In this document: one piece after another, positions 1 through 7,382 of the stretch
Layout: each line of letters starts with the position of its first letter
Numbering within the stretch: position 1 is the stretch's first letter
Assembly (NCBI GenBank): GCA_036493915.1
Contig: DASXPA010000251.1
Span: forward strand, 1 to 11,710
Source: Palsa-1392 sp036493915
Lineage (GTDB): Bacteria; Verrucomicrobiota; Verrucomicrobiia; Chthoniobacterales; UBA10450
Direction of reading: 5' to 3'
Length of the DNA: 11,710 nucleotides
Position numbers and translations under genes: made by a program
Notes under the pieces: generated by a model
The model's database searches: none
What the model saw: the letters and a program-made list of their open reading frames with translations, nothing else
Told to the model about the DNA's origin: nothing

Positions 1-1683
1 AACGAACGCGTCACCGATCTCTTCATCGATCAGGGTCTGATGGATCGCGCGCAGGCGGATGATGTCCTCCTCGAGACAACTGAGAACGGCAAAGCGATCG
101 AGCGCGCCATGGTCGACAACGGGATCGTCGATGAGGCGCAGTTTTATCAGACGATCGCCCACGCTCTCGGCACCGAAGTGGTCGACTTGGATGAGATCGA
201 GATTTCCTCGCCGCTCCTGAAACTGATCCCGGCCGGCTTCGCCCGGCTGCATCGCGCGCTGCCAATCGGTCTTCAAGACAACGCGATCCGCGTCGCCCTC
301 GCCGATCCGCTCGACACGCAAACGATCGAAGATTTGCGCTTCGCCCTCGGGCACGACATCCACGTGATCGTCGCGCCTAGCGAACAGATCGAGGGCCGAC
401 TTCGCAAACACTACGGCGAGGACACCTCGAGCATGGAGGACATCCTCAAGCAGCTCGGTGAAACCGGCGAACTGATGAGTCTGGCGGGCGACGACGCGAC
501 CGACAGCAACGTGGAAGCGGAAGCCAACGCCACCCCCATCATTCGCTTCGTCGATCTCATCCTTTACCAGGCGATCCAGGACCGCGCCAGCGACATCCAC
601 TTCGAGCCGTTCGAGAACGAATTCAAAGTGCGTTACCGGGTCGATGGCGCGCTCTACGAAATGTCGCCGCCGCCGCGCCATCTCGCCCTTCCTGTGATCT
701 CTCGCGTGAAAGTGATGGCGAACATGAACATCGCCGAGCGCCGCCTCCCCCAGGATGGCCGCATTCAGAAAACCATCGCGGGCCGCGCGGTCGACCTGCG
801 CGTCTCGACTTTGCCGACGCAATTTGGCGAGAGCCTCGTCCTCCGCGTTCTCGATCGCTCGATCGTGAATCTCGATCTGGAGTCGTTAGGCATGCCCGAT
901 TACATCCTCCGTTACATCCTCGAAGTGATCGAACGGCCAAACGGAATCTTCATCGTGACCGGCCCGACCGGCTCGGGAAAAACAACCACGCTTTACTCGT
1001 GCCTGCGCAAGATCAATACGATCGATTCGAAACTGCTAACCGCGGAAGAGCCGGTCGAGTACGATCTCGAAGGCATCATGCAGGTGCCGGTGAACGACAA
1101 CATCGGGCTCACCTTCGCGCGCGTCCTCCGCGCCTTTCTTCGCCAAGACCCGGATCGGATCATGGTCGGGGAAACGCGCGACCTTGAGACAGCGCAGATT
1201 GCCATCCAGGCCTCGCTCACTGGCCACCTCGTCTTCACCACCCTGCACACGAATGACGCGCCTAGCGCGATCGCGCGTCTCATCGACATGGGAGTGGAAC
1301 CGTTCCTCATTTCCTCCACCCTCGAGGCCGTCCTCGGCCAGCGCCTTCTCCGCAGCATCTGCCCCGATTGCCGTGCGGCCTACCAGCCTAACGAATCGCT
1401 CCTCGAACAGCTCGGCCTTACTCCGCACGAAGTGAGCGAGCGCCATTTCTACTACGGGAAAGGCTGCGAGAGGTGCAACCACACCGGCTACAAAGGACGC
1501 AAGGGAATTTACGAGCTCATGAAAACCAGCGAGCCGCTGCGCGAACTCATCAATCAGCGCGCGCCTTCGGTCACTCTCAAACAAAAAGCGATCGAGCTCG
1601 GCATGACGACACTGAGGCAGGATGGCATTCGCAGTATTTTTGAAGGTGATACCACGATCGAGGAAGTGCTGAAGTACACCTGA
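1..1683 (+). CDS. pilB: PilB/GspE-type type IV pilus assembly ATPase, 5' end cut by window edge
   Basis: Cytoplasmic hexameric ATPase that powers pilus extension (PilB) or type II secretion (GspE). The frame is open from base 1; the first in-frame Met is at 40, but the preceding residues (NERVTDLFIDQGL) read as the usual MshEN/T2SSE N-terminal domain, so the real start is upstream. 560 residues are visible. Numbering from the first visible codon: N-terminal domain about 1-135; Asp box SDIHFEP from 197; Walker A GPTGSGKTT 321-329; Walker B region DRIMVGETRD 385-394; His box TTLHTNDA 413-420; tetracysteine zinc site C454, C457, C489, C492; stop TGA at 1681. The zinc site and N-terminal domain separate it from the retraction ATPase PilT. 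PilB rather than GspE is inferred from general similarity and from pilC in the same window. It ends 4 bases before a convergent small gene. Family assignment is firm; the pilus/secretion split is less so. Confidence 0.93.
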   Translation, partial: NERVTDLFIDQGLMDRAQADDVLLETTENGKAIERAMVDNGIVDEAQFYQTIAHALGTEVVDLDEIEISSPLLKLIPAGFARLHRALPIGLQDNAIRVALADPLDTQTIEDLRFALGHDIHVIVAPSEQIEGRLRKHYGEDTSSMEDILKQLGETGELMSLAGDDATDSNVEAEANATPIIRFVDLILYQAIQDRASDIHFEPFENEFKVRYRVDGALYEMSPPPRHLALPVISRVKVMANMNIAERRLPQDGRIQKTIAGRAVDLRVSTLPTQFGESLVLRVLDRSIVNLDLESLGMPDYILRYILEVIERPNGIFIVTGPTGSGKTTTLYSCLRKINTIDSKLLTAEEPVEYDLEGIMQVPVNDNIGLTFARVLRAFLRQDPDRIMVGETRDLETAQIAIQASLTGHLVFTTLHTNDAPSAIARLIDMGVEPFLISSTLEAVLGQRLLRSICPDCRAAYQPNESLLEQLGLTPHEVSERHFYYGKGCERCNHTGYKGRKGIYELMKTSEPLRELINQRAPSVTLKQKAIELGMTTLRQDGIRSIFEGDTTIEEVLKYT

Positions 1684-1687
1684 CGCT

Positions 1688-1930
1688 TCAGAACGGGCGG
1701 CGCCGAATCGCGGCAATCAGATAGACCAACGCCAGGACGACGGCGCCGCCGGCAATCCAGCAGAATTTCCATTCACGGGCGCGCAAGGCGAGGACCACGC
1801 CGATGATGCCGGCCACGAGAACACTGAAGCCGATACCCGCGGCAAGGGCCGTTTCGGTATTCCCGAATTTTCCTCGTCGCAACATCGCTCCGCACTCTAC
1901 TGCAATCTCCCCTGAAAGTAAGATCGCCAT
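1688..1930 (-). CDS. small predicted two-helix membrane protein, unknown function
   Basis: An 80-codon frame, not a recognised family. It shows two hydrophobic stretches, about residues 29-50 (ALAAGIGFSVLVAGIIGVVL) and 56-74 (FCWIAGGAVVLALVYLIAA), joined by a short polar loop (RAREWK), and ends in a positively charged tail RRRPF. This pattern suggests a helical hairpin in the inner membrane. The start is uncertain: the Met at 1930 has no ribosome-binding sequence, and a second Met at 1885 (MLRRGKFGNTE) is close to the first helix and gives a 65-residue protein, which I find slightly more natural. The gene is convergent with pilB, with 4 bases between the stops. The alternative is a chance frame antisense to nothing; the two clean helices and charged tail argue against that. 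Confidence 0.55.
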   Translation of the reverse strand: MAILLSGEIAVECGAMLRRGKFGNTETALAAGIGFSVLVAGIIGVVLALRAREWKFCWIAGGAVVLALVYLIAAIRRRPF

Positions 1931-2055
1931 TGTAGAGCTAGCGCCAGAATAATTTCCGGCAGTGCGGACAATCGCAGCCTAGCGAGCGTGTCGAGCGCAC
2001 CTGACGAAAAGCAGGAGCCGCTGGCGCGCGGGCCATCTCTTTACGAGCTTGGCGG

Positions 2056-4665
2056 GTGCGAAAAACGTCAGCCGCGAGCGAGGTGCTTTACCGGCAGCTG
2101 CATCCGCGGCTGACGGCCTGGTTTCGAGGCGCCTACGGCCACTTCACCGACGCACAAATTCGCTGCGTCCCATCGATCCTTAAAGGCCGCTCCATCCTCC
2201 TCACCTCGCCCACCGGCAGTGGCAAGACCCTCGCCGGATTTCTCGGCGTCTTCGATCACCTGCTGCGAGAACTCGAAGCCGGCGCCCTGTCGTTAGGCGT
2301 GCATTGTCTCTACGTCTCGCCGCTGCGCGCGCTGACTTACGATATCGGGAAAAATTTGCGCGCTCCGATCGCCGGCATGGGCGTGGAGAAGGAGTTGCTC
2401 GTTCACGTGCGCACCGGCGACACGAGCGCGAGAGCGCGCGCGAAATTCCGCCGGGAGCCCGCGCATTTTCTCGTCACGACGCCCGAGAGTCTCGCCGTTC
2501 TCCTCGCGCAGGAACGTTATGCTGCGCATCTCGCGAGCTGCCGATTTGTGATCGTCGATGAACTGCATTCTTTCGCCGGAAACAAGCGGGGGGTGGATTT
2601 ATCGCTTTCGCTCGAACGTCTGGAAGAACTCGTCAGGCCGTCCGCTGCAGCCGGCCACAAGAGACCGCTTTGTCGCGTCGGACTTTCCGCCACGGCGGCA
2701 CCGCTATTATTGTTAGGCAAATTTCTCGCGGGCGACAATCGTCCCTGCCGAATCACCGAGGCACGAATCGAGAAGGAATCGATCGTGGAGGTTTTCTCGC
2801 CGCTCCGGCGCAAGCCTTACCCGCCGGCCGGCTACACCGGCGTGCGACTTTACGCGGAACTGGCAGAGCTGATTCGCTCACGACAATCCGTGATTGTTTT
2901 TACAAATGTCCGCTCAGCCGCGGAGCAGATCGGGCTGCGTTTGAAGGAGCTGCTGCCCGAGCTGGCCGATCGCATCGAAACGCATCACGCGTCGCTCGAT
3001 CGCAGCGTTCGTCTTGAAGTGGAAGATCGTCTCAAGGATGGGGAGCTGCGCGCGGTGGTTTGCTCGACCAGTCTCGAGCTCGGCATCGATATCGGCGCGG
3101 TCGATCTCGTCGTCATGGTGGCGACGCCGAAGGGCGTCTCCCGCGCGATTCAGCGAATCGGACGCTCCGGGCATTCGCTGAACAAGAGCAGTCACGGCGT
3201 CCTTGTCGCAACGAATATCAATGACCTCGTCGAAGCGACCGCCACCGCTGATCTCGTTAGGCAAAGAACGCTCGATCCGATTAAGATTCTGGAAAAACCT
3301 AACGACGTCCTCGCGCAGCACATCGTCGGGATGGCCGCACTGGCGCCAATCGCGGTCGAAGAAGCGTTTGCGATCGTGAAACGGGCCTACCCTTTTCGCG
3401 AACTCGAACGGGAAGAGTTCGATCACGTGCTCGAATACCTGAGCGGCGGCGGCGCTTCTCTCCGGCAGCAATACGCCGGGCTTTTTGGCAAGATCGAGAT
3501 CCGCGACGGCATGATTGCCCTCGCGCATCCGCGCGTGACGCGGGAGTTTTTGCTCAACATCGGCACGATTGTCTCGGAGGGATTCGTCAGCGTCCTCCTC
3601 GGCCGGCGCCGGCTCGGTTCGGTCGAGGAAGGCTTCATCAAACAATTGCGCGAGGGCGATCTGTTTGTCCTCGGCGGCCGGGTCGTTAGGCTGGTCGAGA
3701 CCGGCGTGCAGGAAGCTTATGTTGAACGGGCTGACGGGCAGTTGCCAACCATCCCACGCTGGAACGCGGCGAAGATGCCGCTGACCTCCGGCCTGGCGCA
3801 TGCGGTGAGGAAGTTGCGCAAAGATCTCAATGTCCGGCTGCGCGCAGAAGGGGACGCGGCGGCGGTGGAGTGGCTGGTCGAGAGGTATCACATCTCGCTC
3901 GCGAACGCGCAGCCCATCGTCGAGTTTTTTCGCGCACAACTCGCGATCTCGGAGGTCCCGGTGGGGCGAAAGTTTCTCATCGAGCTATATCGCGAGGGCG
4001 AACATTCGCATTATTTTTTTCATGCCCTGATCGGCCGGAGCGCGAACGACGCCCTCTCGCGGATCATTGCCTGGCGGGTGAAAGATCGGATCGGCGGCAA
4101 CGCGTTGGTTACGATCGATGATTACGGGTTCCTTCTCACGCTTCGGCGTTTTCAAGAGTTGCCGCTCGCGCAGTGGCAGAGTTGTTTTCGGCGCGCCGAA
4201 GCGGAGGAGAATTTGCACGCAGCGCTACGCGGATCGGAGTTGGTAAAATGGCAGTTCCGTGGCGTGGCGCAGACCGGTCTGATGGTGCCGCGGAACCTGC
4301 CCGGCCGGGAACGCAAGCCGCGACAATTGAGTTGGAGCTCGGAGGTGCTCTTCCGCGTGCTCGAGCAACACGAGCCCGATCATCCCCTGCTGGAGGAAGC
4401 CTACCGGCAGGCGACTCACACCTTTCTCGATGCCGAGACAGCATTCACATTTCTCGACGAGGTGCCGAGCTTCGACTGGAAACTGCGGGAGCTGCCGGTG
4501 GTCTCCCCGTTTTCGTTCCCAATCTACGCGAGCAAGATCAAGGAAAGCATGATGCTGGAAGATCCCGCGACGGCGATCGAGCGAATTTATTTCGAGCTGT
4601 ATTCGCGGGTCGAGCAGGTCGCAGGGAAGACGATCCCAAATCGTAAGAAGACCAATGAAGTTTAA
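2056..4665 (+). CDS. lhr: Lhr-core family superfamily 2 DEXH DNA helicase
   Basis: ATP-dependent 3'-5' helicase of the Lhr (large helicase-related) family, which acts in DNA repair and R-loop or replication stress in bacteria and archaea. 869 residues, the usual size of the Lhr core without the long C-terminal extension of the 1500-residue enterobacterial form. Seen: Q-motif-like segment around Q34; Walker A SPTGSGKT 51-58; DEXH box DELH 168-171; motif III SAT 211-213; motif VI QRIGRSGH 366-373; then KPNDVLAQHIVGMA, typical of the Lhr winged-helix and Lhr-specific domains that fill the rest. The start is GTG at 2056; a second GTG at 2080 is possible and neither has a clear Shine-Dalgarno. The stop overlaps the downstream methyltransferase by 11 nt, so they are probably co-transcribed. 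In many bacteria a related helicase sits with an ATP-dependent ligase, a nuclease and a phosphoesterase; none is present here. Confidence 0.92.
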   Translation: MRKTSAASEVLYRQLHPRLTAWFRGAYGHFTDAQIRCVPSILKGRSILLTSPTGSGKTLAGFLGVFDHLLRELEAGALSLGVHCLYVSPLRALTYDIGKNLRAPIAGMGVEKELLVHVRTGDTSARARAKFRREPAHFLVTTPESLAVLLAQERYAAHLASCRFVIVDELHSFAGNKRGVDLSLSLERLEELVRPSAAAGHKRPLCRVGLSATAAPLLLLGKFLAGDNRPCRITEARIEKESIVEVFSPLRRKPYPPAGYTGVRLYAELAELIRSRQSVIVFTNVRSAAEQIGLRLKELLPELADRIETHHASLDRSVRLEVEDRLKDGELRAVVCSTSLELGIDIGAVDLVVMVATPKGVSRAIQRIGRSGHSLNKSSHGVLVATNINDLVEATATADLVRQRTLDPIKILEKPNDVLAQHIVGMAALAPIAVEEAFAIVKRAYPFRELEREEFDHVLEYLSGGGASLRQQYAGLFGKIEIRDGMIALAHPRVTREFLLNIGTIVSEGFVSVLLGRRRLGSVEEGFIKQLREGDLFVLGGRVVRLVETGVQEAYVERADGQLPTIPRWNAAKMPLTSGLAHAVRKLRKDLNVRLRAEGDAAAVEWLVERYHISLANAQPIVEFFRAQLAISEVPVGRKFLIELYREGEHSHYFFHALIGRSANDALSRIIAWRVKDRIGGNALVTIDDYGFLLTLRRFQELPLAQWQSCFRRAEAEENLHAALRGSELVKWQFRGVAQTGLMVPRNLPGRERKPRQLSWSSEVLFRVLEQHEPDHPLLEEAYRQATHTFLDAETAFTFLDEVPSFDWKLRELPVVSPFSFPIYASKIKESMMLEDPATAIERIYFELYSRVEQVAGKTIPNRKKTNEV

Positions 4666-5395
4666 AGATCATTTCTCCCGACAATCGACCGATTACGCGA
4701 AGTTCCGTCCGCGATATCCTCGGGAGCTTTTTGAGTTCATCGCCGCGGCGGCGCCTGCAAGTCAACGCGCACTCGATTGCGCGACGGGGAATGGTCAGGC
4801 GGCGGTCGCGCTCGCCGAGCTTTTCGCGGAAGTGATCGGGATCGACGCGAGCGCGGAACAGATCGCGAGCGCTCAGCCCAACGAGCGGGTGGAATACCGG
4901 GTCGCGCCGGCGGAGGCGAGCGGTCTAGCCGCGCAATCGTGCGATGCGGTGACGGTTGCGCAAGCACTGCATTGGTTCGATCTGGTGGCTTTTTATGCGG
5001 AGGCGAAGCGGGTCTTGAAGCCGCGAGCGGTGCTCGCGGTCTGGACTTACGACGAGCTTCGCATCTCGCTGGAAGTCGATGCGATCGTTAGGCGATTTCA
5101 TGATCAGGTGGTTGGTCCGTTTTGGCCCGCGGAACGGAAGCTCGTAGGACGCGGATACCAGGAGCTGCGGTTCCCTTTCGAGGAAATCGCCGCGCCGCCA
5201 TTCCAGATCGAAGATCACTGGTCACGCGACCGCCTCCTTGGCTACCTCCGCACATGGTCGGCGACGCAGCAGTTTCTCGCGGCGAATGGCAGGGATCCCG
5301 TCGCGTTGATTGAGGATGATCTCGTGCACGCTTGGGGAGAACCGAAAGAACGCCTCGCGGCTTGGCCACTGACCGTGCGGATCGGACGTGCCTAA
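4655..5395 (+). CDS. class I SAM-dependent methyltransferase (Methyltransf_11-like)
   Basis: A 246-residue single-domain methyltransferase. The N-terminus FSRQSTDYAKFRPRYP is characteristic of a widespread group that includes trans-aconitate-methyltransferase-like proteins of yeast and bacteria. Motif I (SAM binding) is LDCATGNGQ at 40-48; the acidic residue binding the ribose is D64 in VIGIDAS; QALHWFD at 103-109 is the usual motif IV region; VLKPRAVLAVW follows as the post-motif strand. Methyl acceptor unknown; a small carboxylic acid or lipid-like molecule would fit the relatives, but this cannot be decided from sequence. ATG 4655 lies inside the end of the helicase gene, with a weak purine stretch (aagaag) ahead of it, so translational coupling is likely. 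The stop codon TAA is formed inside a copy of the GCCTAACG word at 5390-5397. Confidence 0.88.
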   Translation: MKFKDHFSRQSTDYAKFRPRYPRELFEFIAAAAPASQRALDCATGNGQAAVALAELFAEVIGIDASAEQIASAQPNERVEYRVAPAEASGLAAQSCDAVTVAQALHWFDLVAFYAEAKRVLKPRAVLAVWTYDELRISLEVDAIVRRFHDQVVGPFWPAERKLVGRGYQELRFPFEEIAAPPFQIEDHWSRDRLLGYLRTWSATQQFLAANGRDPVALIEDDLVHAWGEPKERLAAWPLTVRIGRA

Positions 5396-5470
5396 CGTCT
5401 GTCGCATCTTCCCACTCGTGCTCGCAATACTCGACCTCCGGAGCCGGACACTTCAGGAAGCATGAGGAGG

Positions 5471-5512
5471 GGAAACAAAGAGGGCGACCCTTGCGAGCCG
5501 CCCTCCGTTTCC
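5471..5512. terminator. hairpin between convergent genes, probable bidirectional terminator
   Basis: Two nested stems: ggaaac (5471-5476) with gtttcc (5507-5512), and gagggcg (5480-5486) with cgccctc (5499-5505), around a 12-base loop. It lies between the methyltransferase stop and the pilC stop, where a terminator serving both directions is expected. Neither side is followed by a T-tract, so classical intrinsic termination is not certain; the hairpin could instead protect transcript ends or be a dispersed palindromic repeat. Confidence 0.55.
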
Positions 5513-5529
5513 GAACAACAACCTTCTCC

Positions 5530-6756
5530 CTAGGTTTTGTTGCTCTGCGAAACTACTTCATTCAGTTTGAAGATCGGCAGGAACATCGCGATCACGATGC
5601 CGCCCACGATGACGCCGAGGAACACGATCAGGAGCGGCTCGATCAACGAGGTCATGGCGTCGAGCAGCGCCTCAATTTCTTCGTCCCAGAAGTCGGCCAT
5701 TTTCTCCAGCATCGTATCGATACGACCGGTCGATTCGCCGGCCGCGACCATCCTGAGGAGCATGGGCGGAAAGATTTTCTTCTTCGAAAGTGCCACGGAG
5801 AGGTTGTCGCCTTTTTCCACATCGGCGCTGGCGCCGCGGACACTTTCTTCGACGACGTGGTTGCCGGCCGAGCCGCCGACGATGTCGAGCACTTCGAGAA
5901 TCGGCACGCCACTGCGGATGAGTTGAGCGAAGGTGCGAGCGAAACGCGACATTGCGATTTTCTGGATGAGCGGGCCGAACACCGGCAGCTTCAATTTCCA
6001 GCGATCGGCGAGCTGGCGGCCGCGAGTGGAGCGCAGGAACGCGCGTGCGCCGAAGATCACACCACCGATGCCGAGAATGAGGAAATACCAATTCCCGCGA
6101 ACGAAGTCGCTCACGTTGAGAAGAAATTGCGTCGGCGCGGGCAATTTCGAACCGAAGTCTTTGAAGATCTCCCCGAAAACCGGAACGACGCGGACGATGA
6201 GGAAGGTGGTGATCAAAAAAGCGATGGAAACGACGATCACCGGATAGGTCATGGCAGATTTGATTTTCTTGCGGAGGCGCGCCGTCGATTCGAGAAAGCC
6301 GGCCAACCGATCGAGAATTTCGGAAAGCAAACCGCCGTGCTCGCCGGCTTTCACCATGCTGATGTAGAGCCGATTAAAAACGCGCGGATGTTTCGCGATT
6401 GATTCGTGAAGGGTCTCGCCGCCCTGGACGCGAGCAGTGATGTCGCTGATCACGTGCTGCAGGTTTTTTTGTCGCTTCGCATCGCATTGCTCGTAAAGCG
6501 CTGTGAGCGCCTGAGTGAGCGAGATGCCGGCTTCGATCATCGTCGCGAGTTGCCGGGTGAAGAGCACGAGGTCCGTTTCCTTAACGCTCAGGAGCTTGTT
6601 TCTCTTGCGCGTCGCGGAGGCTTTTTGTTGGAGCGACAGAACCATGAGTCCGCGACTCATGAGACTGGAGACGGCATTTTCCTCGTTCAGCGCATCCTGA
6701 ATACCATTGACAATGTTGCCGGCGCCATCACGAGCTTGATAGGAGAAGGTGAGCAT
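5530..6756 (-). CDS. pilC: PilC/GspF-type inner-membrane platform protein of type IV pilus
   Basis: Polytopic inner-membrane protein that PilB/GspE and PilT act on to assemble or disassemble pilin subunits. 408 residues, the standard length. Two homologous cytoplasmic T2SSF domains are seen, about 66-189 (starting FTRQLATMIEAGISL) and 269-391 (starting MSRFARTFAQLIRSGVPIL), with the matching GE/GES turns KAGEHGG and AAGESTGR. Membrane segments about 169-195, 221-241 and 372-396. Start ATG 6756; the preceding 20 bases are AT-rich with no Shine-Dalgarno. A sigma-54-type promoter is placed 27 bases upstream. It is on the opposite strand to pilB, with lhr and the methyltransferase between them, whereas the two are often adjacent. 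A GspF of a type II secretion system remains possible. Confidence 0.93.
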   Translation of the reverse strand: MLTFSYQARDGAGNIVNGIQDALNEENAVSSLMSRGLMVLSLQQKASATRKRNKLLSVKETDLVLFTRQLATMIEAGISLTQALTALYEQCDAKRQKNLQHVISDITARVQGGETLHESIAKHPRVFNRLYISMVKAGEHGGLLSEILDRLAGFLESTARLRKKIKSAMTYPVIVVSIAFLITTFLIVRVVPVFGEIFKDFGSKLPAPTQFLLNVSDFVRGNWYFLILGIGGVIFGARAFLRSTRGRQLADRWKLKLPVFGPLIQKIAMSRFARTFAQLIRSGVPILEVLDIVGGSAGNHVVEESVRGASADVEKGDNLSVALSKKKIFPPMLLRMVAAGESTGRIDTMLEKMADFWDEEIEALLDAMTSLIEPLLIVFLGVIVGGIVIAMFLPIFKLNEVVSQSNKT

Positions 6757-6782
6757 AGTTGTTATAGTTAATATACTCAGAA

Positions 6783-6800
6783 TAGCAGCTCTGATGCCAA
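6783..6800 (-). promoter_or_regulatory. candidate sigma-54 (-24/-12) promoter of pilC
   Basis: Minus strand reads TTGGCATCAGAGCTGCTA. Against TGGCACG-N4-TTGCW it matches 9 of 12 fixed positions, including the invariant GG and GC separated by exactly 10 bases. Transcription would start near 6774, leaving an untranslated leader of about 18 bases before the pilC ATG. Sigma-54 control of pilus genes is well known for pilA in several bacteria. A sigma-70 reading (TTGGCA, 19-base spacer, TATATT at 6770-6775) is weaker because of the spacer. Confidence 0.5.
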
Positions 6801-6902
6801 CGAAGCGCTCGTCTCGCCGAAATCATCGCTGTTCGAGAGAATAAGCCCATGGAACGCAGCAGGGCCTCTGCCTGGTCCGGGAGGTCGCGCCTTCTTCTCG
6901 CT

Positions 6903-7328
6903 CTATTCGAGTTGCGCGATCCGATTGGCATGGCGACCGCCTTCAAAATCGGTCGAGAGCCAGATGCGCACGATCTGCAACGCCATCTCCTCGCTGATCA
7001 TCCGCTCGCCTAACGACAAGACATTAGCATCGTTGTGCTGGCGGGAGAGACGCGCCGTATCCTCATTCCAGCAGAGCGCGCAACGTACCCCCCGCACTTT
7101 GTTCGCCGCGATGGCTTCCCCGTTGCCCGAGCCGCCAAGGACAATGCCGCGATCGCATTCCCCCCGCGCGACCGCTTCGGCCGCGGGCCGGATGAACTTT
7201 GGATAATCGACCGGCTCGGTGCTGTCCGTACCGAAGTCGACCACTTCGTGTCCTAACGACGGGAGAAGCTCTTTGATTTTCTCTTTGTAACGGAAGCCAG
7301 CGTGATCCGAGCCGAGAGCAATTTTCAT
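6903..7328 (-). CDS. rpiB: ribose-5-phosphate isomerase B
   Basis: Interconverts ribulose-5-phosphate and ribose-5-phosphate in the non-oxidative pentose phosphate pathway (LacA/RpiB family). 141 residues, the usual size. Seen: N-terminal MKIALGSDHAGF with substrate-binding D8-H9; GGSGNGEAIAANK at 65-77, where the phosphate/anion-hole loop and the catalytic base E71 lie; SRQHND with H98; GGRHANRI near the end. The base is Glu, as in the M. tuberculosis enzyme, not the Cys of E. coli RpiB. Start ATG 7328 follows the J-protein stop by 45 bases, in the same direction, so they may share a transcript. No Shine-Dalgarno is visible upstream. Confidence 0.95.
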   Translation of the reverse strand: MKIALGSDHAGFRYKEKIKELLPSLGHEVVDFGTDSTEPVDYPKFIRPAAEAVARGECDRGIVLGGSGNGEAIAANKVRGVRCALCWNEDTARLSRQHNDANVLSLGERMISEEMALQIVRIWLSTDFEGGRHANRIAQLE

Positions 7329-7361
7329 TTCGACTTTTTATCCAGCCGCGCCGGGTATGTC

Positions 7362-7382
7362 GAGCCCTGTAGATCAGGGCTC
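7362..7382. terminator. perfect hairpin spanning the J-protein stop codon
   Basis: gagccctg (7362-7369), a 5-base loop, then cagggctc (7375-7382): an 8-bp perfect stem. The TGA stop of the J-protein gene (7376-7374 on the minus strand) lies partly in the loop and partly in the stem. No T-tract follows in either direction. It may act as a weak terminator, an RNA-stability element or a control on rpiB translation downstream. Confidence 0.45.

Noticed and set aside
1931..2055. Possible tRNA or small RNA in the gap before lhr
   Set aside because: No cloverleaf-like arrangement, TTCGA loop or strong hairpin was seen; it is probably just the lhr upstream region.
2914..3939. 341-codon minus-strand frame inside lhr
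   Set aside because: Shadow of the helicase gene; Arg/Asp-rich low-information sequence with no motifs.
5332..6402. 356-codon plus-strand frame antisense to pilC, His/Asp/Glu-rich
   Set aside because: Its composition is what the mirror of a membrane-protein frame gives in GC-rich DNA, it has no recognisable motif, and pilC on the other strand is certain.
6728..6946. 72-codon minus-strand frame between rpiB and pilC
   Set aside because: It overlaps the ends of both genes and the promoter candidate, is Arg-rich and patternless, and ends in a run of residues encoded by the AT-rich leader.
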